A stretch of DNA of 64,000 nt from Providencia vermicola (GCF_010748935.1 NZ_CP048796.1:65001-129000); one strand, 5' to 3'; positions 42,895-53,018 are shown, counted from the first letter of the stretch. Made by a program: numbers and translations. Notes: generated by a model from the letters alone, not told the origin.

Positions 42895-44094
42895 TTATTT
42901 TGCGTTAAAGGGGAGGCTTTCAGCGCAAGCAGACGCGGAGCTCCATGCCCATTGGAAATTGTAGCCACCGAGCCAACCTGTAACATCGACCACTTCGCCA
43001 ATAAAATACAACCCTTTTATTTTGAGGGATTCCATGGTTTTCGATGAGAGTTCCCGTGTATCCACCCCACCTAAAGTCACCTCTGCGGTTCGATAACCTT
43101 CGGTACCATTGGGTTGGACTTGCCATTGATGCAAATTATGATGCAATGCTTCGATTTGTGGATGATTAAGTTGTTTCAGTGCGCAATCAGGGATTTGCCC
43201 CTGAGCCTGTAAGACTTCAATTAATCGCTTAGGTAATAGCTTACTGAGCGTTGTTTTGAGTGATTGGTTTGGGTGATTCTGTTTCTCTTCACTCAAATAG
43301 TCGATGAGATCGTGCTCAGGAAGTAAGTTAATACTTACATATTCACCTGGGTTCCAATAGCTTGAAATCTGTAAAATAGCAGGACCAGATAGTCCACGAT
43401 GGGTGAATAGAATATTTTCTTTAAACAGAGTACCGTTAGCGGCGGTCACGGTGGCGGCGACTGACACCCCAGAGAGAACTTGTAAGGCTTCTAATAGCGG
43501 CTTATGTAGCGTAAAAGGAACGAGGGCAGCACGAGTCGGTAAAATAGGGTGACCGAATTGCTCTGCGAGTCGATAGCCAAATGGTGTTGCTCCAAGGCCT
43601 GGCATCGACAGCCCCCCTGTAGCCACAACAAGTGAGTGTGTACTTACTTCATTTCCGTTTGCAGTAACAATAAAACCATCATCGGTTTTCTCAACATGGG
43701 TTACTTCGCTGCGTAATTTTACGGTGATATTGGGTGAACGGCACTCAGCTTCTAACATGTCGACAATATCTTGTGCGCTATTGTCACAAAATAACTGACC
43801 GAGTGTTTTTTCGTGATAGGGAATATTGTATTTATTAACTAACGCAATAAAATCCCACTGTGTATAGCGAGCAAGTGCTGACTTACAAAAGTGAGGATTT
43901 GCGGATAGGTAATTGCTGTGATCGGCATAAATATTGGTAAAGTTACAACGCCCGCCACCTGACATGAGAATTTTTCTACCGAGTTTCTTTCCGTTATCCA
44001 ATACAAGTGTATTTAGCCCTCGTTTTCCTGCTAATGATGCACAAAACAGTCCCGCAGCACCTGCACCAAGGATAATGACGTCATAATTTTTCAC
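42895..44094 (-). CDS. yhiN: NAD(P)/FAD-dependent oxidoreductase YhiN (HI0933 family)
   Basis: 399-residue flavoprotein. The FAD-binding GAGAAGLFCA (residues 11-20), GRKILMSGGGRCNFTN (split as GRKILMSG then GGRCNFTN, about 39-54), ATGGLSMPGLGATPFGY (about 158-174) and the C-terminal GEVVDVTGWLGGYNFQWA region mark the HI0933/YhiN family. Its physiological reaction is not established. It lies next to pitA, divergent, as in E. coli. Confidence 0.92.
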   Translation of the reverse strand: MKNYDVIILGAGAAGLFCASLAGKRGLNTLVLDNGKKLGRKILMSGGGRCNFTNIYADHSNYLSANPHFCKSALARYTQWDFIALVNKYNIPYHEKTLGQLFCDNSAQDIVDMLEAECRSPNITVKLRSEVTHVEKTDDGFIVTANGNEVSTHSLVVATGGLSMPGLGATPFGYRLAEQFGHPILPTRAALVPFTLHKPLLEALQVLSGVSVAATVTAANGTLFKENILFTHRGLSGPAILQISSYWNPGEYVSINLLPEHDLIDYLSEEKQNHPNQSLKTTLSKLLPKRLIEVLQAQGQIPDCALKQLNHPQIEALHHNLHQWQVQPNGTEGYRTAEVTLGGVDTRELSSKTMESLKIKGLYFIGEVVDVTGWLGGYNFQWAWSSASACAESLPFNAK

Positions 44095-44568
44095 AATACA
44101 AAATTCTCTATCTAGTTGATGTTAAACACGTTTATTCAGTAAGTGATTGTATCAAATTATATTTCAATGGTTATCATGTGGCTCGTTATACAACAACTAA
44201 TGAAAAGTCTTGAATACATATTATAATTAGGTTCTGCTGAACTTTTGGGCTTACTTTGTTGCTTATGATTAAGCCTTTAGCTTGCGCTAAAAATCGATTT
44301 ATGGCGCATCTAAAAAATCAGTAGGTTGTTAGATATTCGCTAAAAAAGATGAATTCACTCTAATTTGGGTGAAATTCTAACGAAAAAGTTTAAAAAAATC
44401 AGAATAAAAACAAATTGTGTAATATACTGATAAATATAGGGTAATGACCATGTTGTACTTTTTTTCACAGTAGCGAAATCAAAAAAAGGTTAGATTTTGC
44501 TTCCACCGCTAGCGTTTGTCACTGATAATGCGCCGCGTTCATGACCAACATAAAATGGCTTAACGTCT
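44095..44568. promoter_or_regulatory. yhiN-pitA divergent intergenic region
   Basis: 474 AT-rich bases with both promoters expected. A small hairpin tttagc/gctaaa is at 44276-44291. No gene, repeat or sRNA was recognised. Confidence 0.4.
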
Positions 44569-46056
44569 ATGCTACATCTTTTTACAGGTTTGGAATTTTA
44601 CACAGGCCTATTGTTAGTACTGGCACTGTTATTTGTGCTGTTCTATGAGGCAATAAATGGCTTCCATGATACCGCGAATGCGGTAGCAACGGTTATCTAT
44701 ACCCGTGCAATGCGAGCGCAATTTGCGGTTGTTATGGCGGGTGTGTTTAACTTTTTTGGTGTTCTGCTCGGAGGTTTGAGCGTTGCGTATGCGATTGTTC
44801 ACTTGCTGCCGACAGACCTTTTGCTTAATGTGAGCTCAGCTCACGGCCTCGCAATGGTCTTTTCATTGCTACTGGCTGCAATTATCTGGAACCTTGGAAC
44901 CTGGTATTTTGGTATCCCCGCATCAAGTTCTCATACATTGATTGGGGCGATCATTGGTGTTGGTTTAACCAACGCAATCGTGACTGATTCATCCATCGTA
45001 GATGCGTTGAATATACCTAAAATGATCAGTATTTTCATGTCCCTTATCCTTTCTCCTGCTATTGGTTTTGTGATCGCTGGATTGATGATTTTTGTTTTGC
45101 GCCGTTATTGGAGTGGAACCAAAAAGCGTCGCCGTATTCACTTAACACCAGCAGAACGTGAGAAAAAAGATGGTAAGCGCAAGCCACCATTTTGGACGCG
45201 TACTGCATTGATCCTATCAGCAGTTGGCGTGAGTTTCTCTCATGGTGCAAACGATGGGCAAAAAGGCATCGGTCTTATCATGCTGGTATTGATTGGTGTT
45301 GCACCCGCGGGCTTTGTCGTCAATATGAACTCAAGTGGTTATGAGATCGCAAGAACTCATGATGCCGTTGTACATTTACAACAATACTATGAGACACATA
45401 AACCAGCCTTAAACCATGCGATTGAAAATACGCCGACGGTTACGGGTACTGATGAGATTGGTGAAGAGTTCCATTGCGATAGCTCACGTACACCTATCGT
45501 TCTAAATCAAGCACAACAATTGCTGAATGGTATTCAAAGCTACGATGAGTTAACACCAGAGCAGCGCAACCATATGCGCCGTTTACTCATGTGTATCTCA
45601 GATACAGCGAATGCCGTTGCTAAGCTGCCAGAAACCAGCTCACAAGATGCTAGTTTACTGAAAAAGCTAAGCAATGACCTATTGTATACCGTTGAATATG
45701 CACCATTGTGGATCATCATTTCCGTTGCGTTAGCGCTGTCTATCGGAACAATGTTTGGCTGGAAACGTGTTGCTGTGACGATTGGTGAAAAAATCGGTAA
45801 GAAAGGCATGACCTATGCACAAGGTGTGTCCGCACAGGTTACCGCCGCGGTTTCAATCGGTGTTGCAAGTTATACGGGAATGCCTGTTTCTACCACCCAA
45901 GTTCTATCTTCGGCAGTGGCTGGAACCATGGTCGTTGATGGCGGTGGTGTACAGAGCAAAACAATTAAGAGCATTGCTTTGGCATGGTTATTGACACTAC
46001 CTGTTTCTATCGGCTTGTCCGGTGGATTATACTGGATTGCATTGATGATCATTTAG
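44569..46056 (+). CDS. pitA: Low-affinity inorganic phosphate/metal-phosphate transporter PitA
   Basis: 495-residue inner membrane symporter for phosphate with divalent metals. About ten helices; the two family repeats appear as ATAVIYTRAM-adjacent [12 protein letters not shown] (about 28-39) and [10 protein letters not shown] (about 224-233). The first signature [10 protein letters not shown] is normal, while the second reads VSTTQVLSS where E. coli has VSTTH. A soluble insert lies at about 265-365. No strong ribosome site precedes the ATG. Confidence 0.94.
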   Translation: MLHLFTGLEFYTGLLLVLALLFVLFYEAINGFHDTANAVATVIYTRAMRAQFAVVMAGVFNFFGVLLGGLSVAYAIVHLLPTDLLLNVSSAHGLAMVFSLLLAAIIWNLGTWYFGIPASSSHTLIGAIIGVGLTNAIVTDSSIVDALNIPKMISIFMSLILSPAIGFVIAGLMIFVLRRYWSGTKKRRRIHLTPAEREKKDGKRKPPFWTRTALILSAVGVSFSHGANDGQKGIGLIMLVLIGVAPAGFVVNMNSSGYEIARTHDAVVHLQQYYETHKPALNHAIENTPTVTGTDEIGEEFHCDSSRTPIVLNQAQQLLNGIQSYDELTPEQRNHMRRLLMCISDTANAVAKLPETSSQDASLLKKLSNDLLYTVEYAPLWIIISVALALSIGTMFGWKRVAVTIGEKIGKKGMTYAQGVSAQVTAAVSIGVASYTGMPVSTTQVLSSAVAGTMVVDGGGVQSKTIKSIALAWLLTLPVSIGLSGGLYWIALMII

Positions 46057-46183
46057 TACAGAGTAAGCGTTTTCTACTGTATAGCTGACAAAATGAATAA
46101 CGATAATAGTGATGAGCTAATAAGTTCATCACTATTTTTTTGCTTTAAAAAATGTTGGGTAACTAGTGAGTTTTGCTTGGCTG

Positions 46184-46522
46184 TTAAGCGGCAAAGAAAA
46201 GCAGATAAATTAAACTGACAGCGACTAAGATGCTAAGTTGACTGATCTGTAAAAATTGCTTACGAATCCTATCGCATCGCAATATAACTTCAGGGTCAAA
46301 ATGGTCGAGATAGTGTTTATTGTTGATATAACGAACGAGCTTTAATTGCTTGTTTAATTGACCATGAGTGGTGAAAAACCCATTACCATCAACGGACTGA
46401 TAAAGTAAGGGATCAGTATCGCGTAGGATATAAAGCAAAACGCGAATAGAAGAAAAATAGCGTATCATATTGATGATACATAAGATGCATAAGGCCCAAA
46501 ACAAGGCAACCATACTGAACAT
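46184..46522 (-). CDS. uspB: Universal stress protein B
   Basis: 112-residue inner membrane protein with a helix at each end (about 2-22 and 90-109), as in E. coli UspB (111), where it affects ethanol resistance in stationary phase. Conserved blocks [15 protein letters not shown] and [19 protein letters not shown]. The start at 46522 has aaggagg 5 nt before it. Divergent from uspA. Confidence 0.93.
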   Translation of the reverse strand: MFSMVALFWALCILCIINMIRYFSSIRVLLYILRDTDPLLYQSVDGNGFFTTHGQLNKQLKLVRYINNKHYLDHFDPEVILRCDRIRKQFLQISQLSILVAVSLIYLLFFAA

Positions 46523-46995
46523 ACTCACCTCCTTAGGTATATCAGCTTGCGCTGTTGTTACAAAGGAAATAAAGCAAACACAGTGTAAACCAATTTATTA
46601 TCCATTGTAGGATAATGCGCGGCCTAAAAAAAGTACAAATAGAAGTATTTTTGAGCGATCTTTATTGCTATTTGAGTGAAAAAGAAAGTGAAATTGGGTG
46701 GAAAAGCGTAATGTTAGGATGAATGGCTAAGAATTTAGTTATTACTTGTTTATATTGAAAAATATCACACATCATTCTTGTTTATATATTAATATTGGAT
46801 AGATGATGTTATTGTTTTCTAAAATATTATGTGATGAAAGATTAACGCGTCTAATCTGCACAGATGTGATCAAAACGACACTCATGTGCCATAGTATGCG
46901 GGTATAGTATTTATAAGCGATTGGTGAGTTAAGAGGCTAAACTCGCATAGGCTCTTAACTTATCACAAAATCAGCATTCGGAAGGAGTTGACTTT
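46523..46995. promoter_or_regulatory. uspB-uspA divergent intergenic region
   Basis: 473 AT-rich bases. No gene seen; promoters of uspB and uspA expected. A CRP-like half site (tgtgatcaaaacgacac) is at about 46865, not strong enough to call. Confidence 0.35.
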
Positions 46996-47430
46996 ATGGC
47001 GTACAAACATATTCTCGTAGCGGTAGATTTATCACCTGAAAGTAAAGTATTACTGGATAAAGCCGTATCAATGGCAAAACCTTACGGGGCTAAAGTATCC
47101 ATGATCCATGTTGATGTGAATTACTCAGATCTTTACACCGGTTTAATCGATGTGAATTTGGGCGACATGCAGCAACGTATTACGGACGAGACTCGTAACG
47201 CTTTAAAAGATCTTTCTGCTGGTGCAGGTTATGAGATCCAAGAAACATTGAGCGGTAGCGGTGATTTAGGCCAAGTTTTGGTTGATGCAATCAAAAAATA
47301 CGATATGGACTTAGTCGTGTGTGGTCATCACCAAGATTTCTGGAGTAAGTTGATGTCTTCGGCTCGCCAGTTGATCAATACAGTTCATGTTGATATGTTG
47401 ATTGTGCCACTGAATGACGATGAAGAATAA
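46996..47430 (+). CDS. uspA: Universal stress protein A
   Basis: 144-residue cytoplasmic stress protein of the UspA subfamily, made during growth arrest. Starts [20 protein letters not shown], typical of the family; the C-terminal VDMLIVPL is conserved. It lacks the ATP-binding G-2x-G-9x-G(S/T) motif, as UspA does. aaggag precedes the ATG. Ended by the hairpin at 47464. Confidence 0.95.
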   Translation: MAYKHILVAVDLSPESKVLLDKAVSMAKPYGAKVSMIHVDVNYSDLYTGLIDVNLGDMQQRITDETRNALKDLSAGAGYEIQETLSGSGDLGQVLVDAIKKYDMDLVVCGHHQDFWSKLMSSARQLINTVHVDMLIVPLNDDEE

Positions 47431-47463
47431 TCGATTCAGTTAAAAATGAAAAATTATTCGCTA

Positions 47464-47493
47464 AAAACGCTTGCTTATGCAGGCGTTTTTTTT
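47464..47493 (+). terminator. uspA terminator
   Basis: Stem aaacgcttgc/gcaggcgttt (one G-U) with tta loop and eight Ts. Confidence 0.85.
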
Positions 47494-47694
47494 GCTAAAA
47501 AAAATTTAAATTAAGTTAACTATTGTAGGGTCAAGAAATTTTTTTGCGTTAGAGTAAAAAAAAAGCTTGAAACTTGAATACAAACTAATGATATATTCAA
47601 TAGGCAAATGCACATCAACCTCACATTTCCTAAAAAATTATCACAAGAAAGAGTGAGGAATATCACAACAAAAAATTTAAAAAGGAAGGCGCCG

Positions 47695-49026
47695 ATGAGT
47701 TCATTATCATCATTTCTGGAGTCTGTACAAAAAAGAGATCCTCAGCAACCTGAATTCCTACAAGCTGTCCGTGAAGTGTTTACCTCGCTTTGGCCATTCT
47801 TAGAAAATAACCCTAAATATCGTGAGCAAGCACTACTTGAACGTTTCGTAGAACCGGAAAGAGTGATCCAATTCCGTGTCTGTTGGGTGGATGATCAAGG
47901 CAAAGTACAGGTAAATAGAGCTTGGCGTGTGCAATATAGCTCTGCAATCGGCCCATTCAAAGGCGGTATGCGTTTTCACCCTTCAGTTAACCTCTCCATT
48001 CTAAAATTTCTTGGCTTTGAACAAACATTGAAAAATGCATTGACGACATTGCCAATGGGGGGAGGTAAGGGAGGTTCTGACTTTGATCCAAAAGGAAAAA
48101 GTTATGGTGAAGTCATGCGTTTCTGCCAATCATTAATGACCGAATTATATCGCCATTTAGGGGCGGATACTGACGTACCTGCTGGTGATATCGGTGTTGG
48201 TGGCCGTGAAGTTGGCTTTATGGCAGGCATGATGAAAAAGCTTTCTAATGACACCTCATGTGTCTTTACTGGCAAGGGACTTTCTTTCGGTGGAAGCTTA
48301 ATTCGCCCAGAAGCAACCGGTTACGGCCTTGTCTATTTCACAAATGCGATGCTAAAACGTCATGGGTTAGGTTTTGAAGGAATGCGTGTTGCGGTATCGG
48401 GTTCTGGTAACGTCGCTCAATATACCATTGAAAAGTGCATGGAACTGGGAGCAAAAGTTGTTACTGCTTCTGACTCAAACGGTACGGTGGTCGATGAAGC
48501 TGGCTTTACACCAGAAAAGCTTGCTCGTTTAGAAGAAATCAAAAATAGCTATGGTCGTGTTGAGGCCTATGCAAAAGAGTTTGGTTTAACTTATTTGGCT
48601 GGTAAGCAACCATGGTGTGTACCTGTTGATATTGCTCTACCGTGTGCGACTCAAAATGAGTTAGATCTTGAAGCGGCGGAGCTACTAATCAAAAATGGTG
48701 TTAAAGCCGTTGCTGAAGGGGCAAATATGCCAACAACCATCCCAGCTACAGAGCTTTTCCTTGAAGCGGGTGTATTGTTTGCGCCAGGTAAAGCGGCGAA
48801 TGCCGGTGGTGTTGCAACGTCAGGTTTAGAAATGGCGCAAAATGCGGCTCGTATGGGTTGGAAAGCCGAAAAAGTGGACGCGCGTTTACACCATATTATG
48901 CTGGATATCCACAATCACTGTGTCGAGTTTGGTGGTGAGGCAAAACAAACTAACTATGTACAAGGTGCAAACATTGCGGGCTTTGTTAAAGTCGCAGATG
49001 CAATGCTCGCACAGGGTATTTTGTAA
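47695..49026 (+). CDS. gdhA: NADP-specific glutamate dehydrogenase
   Basis: 443-residue hexameric enzyme assimilating ammonia onto 2-oxoglutarate. The start at 47695 has aaggaagg upstream and matches E. coli GdhA (447); 29 in-frame codons before it are not conserved. Active-site segments include KGGMRFHP (about 92), PMGGGKGGSDFDPKGKS with the catalytic lysine (about 120-136) and SGSGNVAQY (about 238). Its last 113 codons and terminator are repeated at 58403, across the island. Confidence 0.96.
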   Translation: MSSLSSFLESVQKRDPQQPEFLQAVREVFTSLWPFLENNPKYREQALLERFVEPERVIQFRVCWVDDQGKVQVNRAWRVQYSSAIGPFKGGMRFHPSVNLSILKFLGFEQTLKNALTTLPMGGGKGGSDFDPKGKSYGEVMRFCQSLMTELYRHLGADTDVPAGDIGVGGREVGFMAGMMKKLSNDTSCVFTGKGLSFGGSLIRPEATGYGLVYFTNAMLKRHGLGFEGMRVAVSGSGNVAQYTIEKCMELGAKVVTASDSNGTVVDEAGFTPEKLARLEEIKNSYGRVEAYAKEFGLTYLAGKQPWCVPVDIALPCATQNELDLEAAELLIKNGVKAVAEGANMPTTIPATELFLEAGVLFAPGKAANAGGVATSGLEMAQNAARMGWKAEKVDARLHHIMLDIHNHCVEFGGEAKQTNYVQGANIAGFVKVADAMLAQGIL

Positions 49027-49049
49027 TTATTTAGTTTAAACATACGCGA

Positions 49050-49080
49050 AAGGGCGGAGATAACAGTAATATACGCCCTT
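49050..49080. terminator. gdhA/rsmJ convergent terminator (left copy)
   Basis: Stem aagggcg/cgccctt with a long loop, 23 nt after gdhA. Repeated exactly at 58765-58795 in the right copy. No strong T-run. Confidence 0.5.
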
Positions 49081-49085
49081 CGTCG

Positions 49086-49228
49086 TTATGTTTTAATACA
49101 GGGATAAATATCGAATCGATGATTTTTGGTTATGACCGCGGAAGGGGCTTTTTGACCAGCAAGGGGCTCAGCATAATCAGGTCGCTTCACCACGACACGA
49201 CGTTTAGCTAAGGCTAAAGCGGGAGCAA
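49086..49228 (-). pseudogene. rsmJ 3' fragment
   Basis: 143 bases matching the last 47 codons of the intact rsmJ at 58801, with two differences near the inner end. It has no start and is the left-hand remnant of the split or duplicated rsmJ. Confidence 0.9.
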
Positions 49229-49253
49229 TTTTTGTTGACCACTGCACTCATTA

Positions 49254-49842
49254 TTAATCATGGTCGTCATGGAATTCCGTAGATTGAGTCAAAATGATAT
49301 CGGTAATCTCATAAGCCATCTTTTGCGTGTCGAAATCTTCAATATTTGCCAAAACAGCGACCGTTAAGCCTAAATCAGGTAAACGTAAAAAATAGGTAGC
49401 CCAGCCTCCTGAATGCTCGAAATGTGTGATGCCGAAGTGTTGTGAAATAATAATGCCATAAGCATATTTCTGATGGTGTTCAATGGCTTTACCTATCCTA
49501 TTTCTAGCCGGTAATGCCTGAAGCATTTTCTCGACTAGTGCTTTGCCTCTGGCTTTACCACTGGTGTCATTTTCACCCCATTTCATTAAATCTAAAACAT
49601 TTGAATGAACAGCACCATCACCGGTTTGAGTCCAAAGACTTTCACTTAATTGATAGCCACATGCATTGTTTTCACGGTACCCACGAGCAATTGTGGTGTG
49701 GACGGGGTACGATCCCACTATAAAGTTATTATCCATTTGTAATGGTTTGAAAATAGCCCGTATTACAATAATCAAATTGTGTTCCAACAGGGAAAAGAGG
49801 GTTGGGATAAGCAATGAAGTCCGCTAAGCTTTCCGCTGGTAG
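49254..49842 (-). pseudogene. Serine hydrolase (beta-lactamase/class C family), degraded
   Basis: Two pieces in different frames. The upstream piece (minus, about 49842-49745) reads LADFIAYPNPLFPVGT then QFDYCNTGY, the Tyr-x-Asn region of serine beta-lactamase-fold hydrolases. The downstream piece continues from IFKPLQMDNN to the end with ARGY, GDGAVHSNVLDLMKWGEN and a KTG-like HSGGWATYF. Sequence between NTGY and IFKPL is missing and the frame shifts there. The N-terminal half with the SxxK serine is absent. Non-functional. Confidence 0.75.
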
Positions 49843-49970
49843 AGATCGACTTGCTGCTTGAATTGGAATCGGTGTTTATTGTTCAAGCATGGCACCCACG
49901 GTTAGACAGGGATCTAGCACATCAATGGCTGCGGCATACTATTAAACAGTACTTTTTAAATCGAGAGTGA
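49842..49970 (+). pseudogene. LysR-family regulator, C-terminal fragment
   Basis: The plus frame reads EIDLLLELESVFIVQAWHPR then LDRDLAHQWLRHTIKQYFL and a stop, the characteristic end of a LysR effector domain (AWHPR...DPAHxWLR). No N-terminal part is present, and the left end abuts the serine-hydrolase remnant. A regulator and hydrolase that were once neighbours have been truncated here. Confidence 0.65.
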
Positions 49971-50112
49971 TTTTCTGTAGTGTTAGCTAATTAAGCATAT
50001 CAATGAGTATTACTTTATATTTGATTTAGCCGTTTAACGTGATGACTTGGTTAGAAGCTCACCATAATACGATCAGCTTCTAGAGCCTATTTAATGAGTT
50101 ATTCCAAAGTGC

Positions 50113-51160
50113 CTATTTCTTTTGGCAATGTATTGGCGACATCTGAAAAGCTTGGTAGATGGCCCATACATCAGGATCACCAATTACAAAAATATATTTC
50201 TTGGCGCGTGTTAGAGCGACATTAACTAGGTTGGGCTTACTCGCTGCCCATTGTGCGCCACCCTATTCACCGATACTGCAACCGAGTACAAAAATAACGG
50301 TATCATTTTCTTTACCTTGGAAGGTATGCACGGCGCCAATCTTATGTTTGACCCAATGGTTGACCTCTTCTGGTGTGATTTTAACCACTGGCTGTTGTAT
50401 AGCTGGTAGATCTGTTTCCTTGAGTAATTCGATTAATGCAGTTTTAACCGCATTAAAAGGTGTGATCACATAAATAGATTGTAGCGTAATATTTTCCTGC
50501 ATTAGGCGAGATAATAACATGAATAGGTCTTTGCCGTGGCTATCTCGGTATTGTTTATTACCCGTATTCCCCTTTGATACAACTTCATGGTTTTTGAGCT
50601 TGTCATTGATGGAGAGGCTGAGAATGTCGTCCTTTGGATCCGCATGGGTCATACGGTCATTGTCAGTCCTATTATTGGCAAGGCTGAACATAGGTTCAAT
50701 ACAATGGCGGTGTACCCATAAAAGAATACCAATCCAAATCGGGTTATTCATGACTTCTAACTGACAGCCCCATGAATTGATGTGATCCGCAATTTGTTGG
50801 ATTGAGAAAGTTTGTGGGTTCCAATGGCAAAGATGGTTACTGAAACGTTGTTCGCACTCTTCTTTAGCTTGCCCTGTTTCTGAACCGACAATATCTTGAA
50901 TGAGCGAATTACTTAGATTTTTATCAAACTCACCAAGGTAAAGAATAAATGCGGTTGTTTTAGGCATTTTATATTGCACTCGGTATTTATCACAAAGCCA
51001 AGGTAATTGGTTGTTCTTGTTTTCTGTAAGCGCTTTTCGGGATATAGATAATTTTTTCTTGTGATTAATATCGGACGAGTAAGGGTGAAAAAATGCCATA
51101 CGTTGCCAACTACTTAAAATATCTATTGGTAGAGGTTTCGAATGCCTATTTTTCCACCTG
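50113..51160 (-). pseudogene. Superfamily I helicase (Upf1/DNA2-like), C-terminal part with stop codon
   Basis: The frame running to 50263 shows helicase motifs ITPFNAV and GAVHTFQGKENDTVIF (motif V). After an in-frame TAG (50263-50265) the same frame continues for 50 codons with [19 protein letters not shown] and FVIGD (motif VI). The N-terminal ATPase half, with Walker A and B, is missing; the frame is open back to about 51160 without a proper start beyond the ATG at 51099. A relic of a DNA helicase from an earlier mobile or defence region (inference). Confidence 0.75.
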
Positions 51161-51329
51161 TCATTATTTAAAATATTTTAATAGTTATTAAGATTAACTT
51201 AAATTAAATGAATTTTATAGACTTCACGTTATGAATGCTCTCGGCCTAAAACTGTAGTGAGTGAGGGTATTTATAAAGAAGAGAGAAGGGAAATTGGTTA
51301 CCCGTAGCGCTGGTGAGTATTTGAAATAA

Positions 51330-51363
51330 AACAGCTAACTAAGAGAAGTTATAGTTAGCTGTT
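51330..51363 (-). terminator. Terminator of the island sugar operon
   Basis: Perfect stem aacagctaact/agttagctgtt 10 nt after the IIC stop; on the minus strand followed by ttttattt. Confidence 0.8.
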
Positions 51364-51372
51364 AATTGAGGA

Positions 51373-52629
51373 TTACTTAGCGATTAATTCGCCAATTTTT
51401 ACTGCTGCCCAGCCCGCAGGTGTGGTTGCTCCACCCACGATATTGGTCATTTCTGAAATCCCTTCTGGTACTGGGATATTCGAATTCACCGCAGCTTGCG
51501 TATATTCCGTGGAAATATCGGTTCCCACATAGTAAATGGATGTTAGGACTAATGTGCCACAGATAAACATTCTAAACATATTACGCTTACAGAATGGTGT
51601 CACCATAGCTAATAAAAACATCAATGAAGCAAGGTCAACGAAAGGTAATACTTTGTTGCCCGGTAGTACGAAAGCTAACACAATCGCCATTGGGATCAGT
51701 AATAGCCCAGTTGCCAACACGGAAGGCTCACCAATTAACAGCGCAGTATCCATGCCAATATAGAAATCACGGTTAGGGAATTTCTTTTTCAATTTTGCTT
51801 CAACGGCATCGCGAACAATTAACAGACCTTGGACTAAAATTTCGATCATTTTAGGCAGGAGTAACATTGCCGCAGACACGGTCACGGCGAGTGCAACAGA
51901 TTCACTGATAGGATAGCCTGCCATCAATGCTAATACCAAACCTAAAATAAAGCCTAATGTTAATGGTTCACCGAATACACCGAATTTTTTATTAATCGTT
52001 TCGGGTTCGAGGTTAATTTTATTTAACCCTGGAATTTTCTCGATAATATAGTTTGTCACGATGCCAAACGGTACATACATAATACAAGTCAGATGAGGGA
52101 AGGAAATACCTTGTAAATTATAATTACGTTGTAGATAAGGTGCAGTAATATCTGCCGCAACCAAAGTGGCAATAAAGATCACATAAGTGATACCAATTGA
52201 TAGCCAGTAGCTTTCAGTACCCGCATACACTACAGAACCGACTAATAAAAATATCCAATAGTTAAAGATATCAATATTAATGGTTTTTGTGAGCTTAAAT
52301 AAAACCATCACTAAGTTGATCGCAATAAAGCCTAGTACAACTGGCACCATAATCGGTGAGCCCCAGCCAATGGTGGAGGCAGTAGGCCAACCCGTATCAA
52401 CCACGGTTAGGTTTAAACCCATCTTTTCAACCATCGATTGCGAGGCGGGTCCTAAATTCGATAGTAATAAGTTGATGACTAAGCCAACACCAACAAAACC
52501 GATGCCGACTAACATACCCGCTTTAAAAGCGGTGCCTACGCGAACGCCAAAACATAATGCAATAATGAAAAATATTATTGGCATCATAACCGATGCGCCC
52601 AGCCCGATGATATTGTTGATTATATCCAT
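51373..52629 (-). CDS. PTS galactitol-family transporter subunit IIC
   Basis: 418-residue inner membrane protein with about ten hydrophobic helices, of the GatC/SgcC type. Recognisable are GVGLVINLLL, DTGWPTASTIGWGSPIMV (about 78-95) and GVFGEPLTLGFILGLVLALM (around 218-237). It is last in the operon. No IIA or IIB gene is in the window, while a sugar kinase is in the same operon; it may borrow IIA/IIB from elsewhere or transport without phosphorylation (inference). Substrate unknown; a pentitol, ketopentose or related compound is plausible. Confidence 0.85.
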   Translation of the reverse strand: MDIINNIIGLGASVMMPIIFFIIALCFGVRVGTAFKAGMLVGIGFVGVGLVINLLLSNLGPASQSMVEKMGLNLTVVDTGWPTASTIGWGSPIMVPVVLGFIAINLVMVLFKLTKTINIDIFNYWIFLLVGSVVYAGTESYWLSIGITYVIFIATLVAADITAPYLQRNYNLQGISFPHLTCIMYVPFGIVTNYIIEKIPGLNKINLEPETINKKFGVFGEPLTLGFILGLVLALMAGYPISESVALAVTVSAAMLLLPKMIEILVQGLLIVRDAVEAKLKKKFPNRDFYIGMDTALLIGEPSVLATGLLLIPMAIVLAFVLPGNKVLPFVDLASLMFLLAMVTPFCKRNMFRMFICGTLVLTSIYYVGTDISTEYTQAAVNSNIPVPEGISEMTNIVGGATTPAGWAAVKIGELIAK

Positions 52630-52640
52630 GTCTTTCTCCC

Positions 52641-52766
52641 AATACTCGTCATATTTCGCGCTGTGGCGTTGTTGGCTTCATTCACGAACCCTAGTCACAT
52701 ACTTTTGTATGCCCTAGCGACTCGTTTGCTTGTCGCCTAGCCACAACGCGAACTATTTAGAGTATT
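52641..52766. repeat. ERIC element 1
   Basis: 126-base imperfect palindrome with ends aatactc/gagtatt and centre ccctagtcacatacttttgt. It agrees along its length with the enterobacterial repetitive intergenic consensus (cgtcata, gttggctt, agtcacatact, gcttgtcgcct, cgaactatttagagta). It ends 12 bases before the IIC start codon on the transcribed strand. Confidence 0.85.
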
Positions 52767-52768
52767 TA

Positions 52769-52894
52769 TATGCTCGTCATATTTCGCGCGGTGGCGTTAC
52801 TATCTTCATTTACGAACCCTAGTTACATACTTATGTATGCCCTAGCGACTCGTTTGCTTGTCGCCTAGCCACAACGCGAACTATTTAGAGTATT
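52769..52894. repeat. ERIC element 2
   Basis: A second copy directly abutting element 1 in the same orientation, differing at few positions (for example gcgttactatcttcat for gcgttgttggcttcat). The pair forms a tandem ERIC in the gap before the IIC gene. Confidence 0.85.
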
Positions 52895-52988
52895 TACCTA
52901 CTGCGTATTGAATAAAAAAATAAACCTGATAGTGAAATAAGTTGTGGTTTATAATTACTCAAAATACATAAGGTTGTTTTTGTAGGGT

Positions 52989-53018
52989 ATAGGGTGCCCC
53001 TGACAGGTTTCACCCTAT
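52989..53018 (+). other. Hairpin in the dehydrogenase-IIC gap
   Basis: Stem atagggtg/caccctat. It is followed by a T-rich run only on the plus strand, so it would not end the operon transcript but might stop antisense reading or stabilise the mRNA. Confidence 0.45.

Larger units (their letters stand above)
48688..49228. repeat. Direct repeat, left copy (gdhA 3' end - rsmJ 3' end)
   Basis: 541 bases repeated at 58403-58943, offset 9715. Nine mismatches were counted: seven in the first ~171 bases and two in the last 16, leaving 354 bases (48859-49212) identical. This copy completes the intact gdhA and carries only the last 143 bases of rsmJ. Confidence 0.93.

Noticed and set aside
47608-47694. 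29-codon N-terminal extension of gdhA
   Set aside because: Not conserved, and a good ribosome site precedes the ATG at 47695.
52989-53018. Terminator inside the island operon between dehydrogenase and IIC genes
   Set aside because: The T-rich tail is on the plus strand only, so it should not stop the minus-strand transcript.
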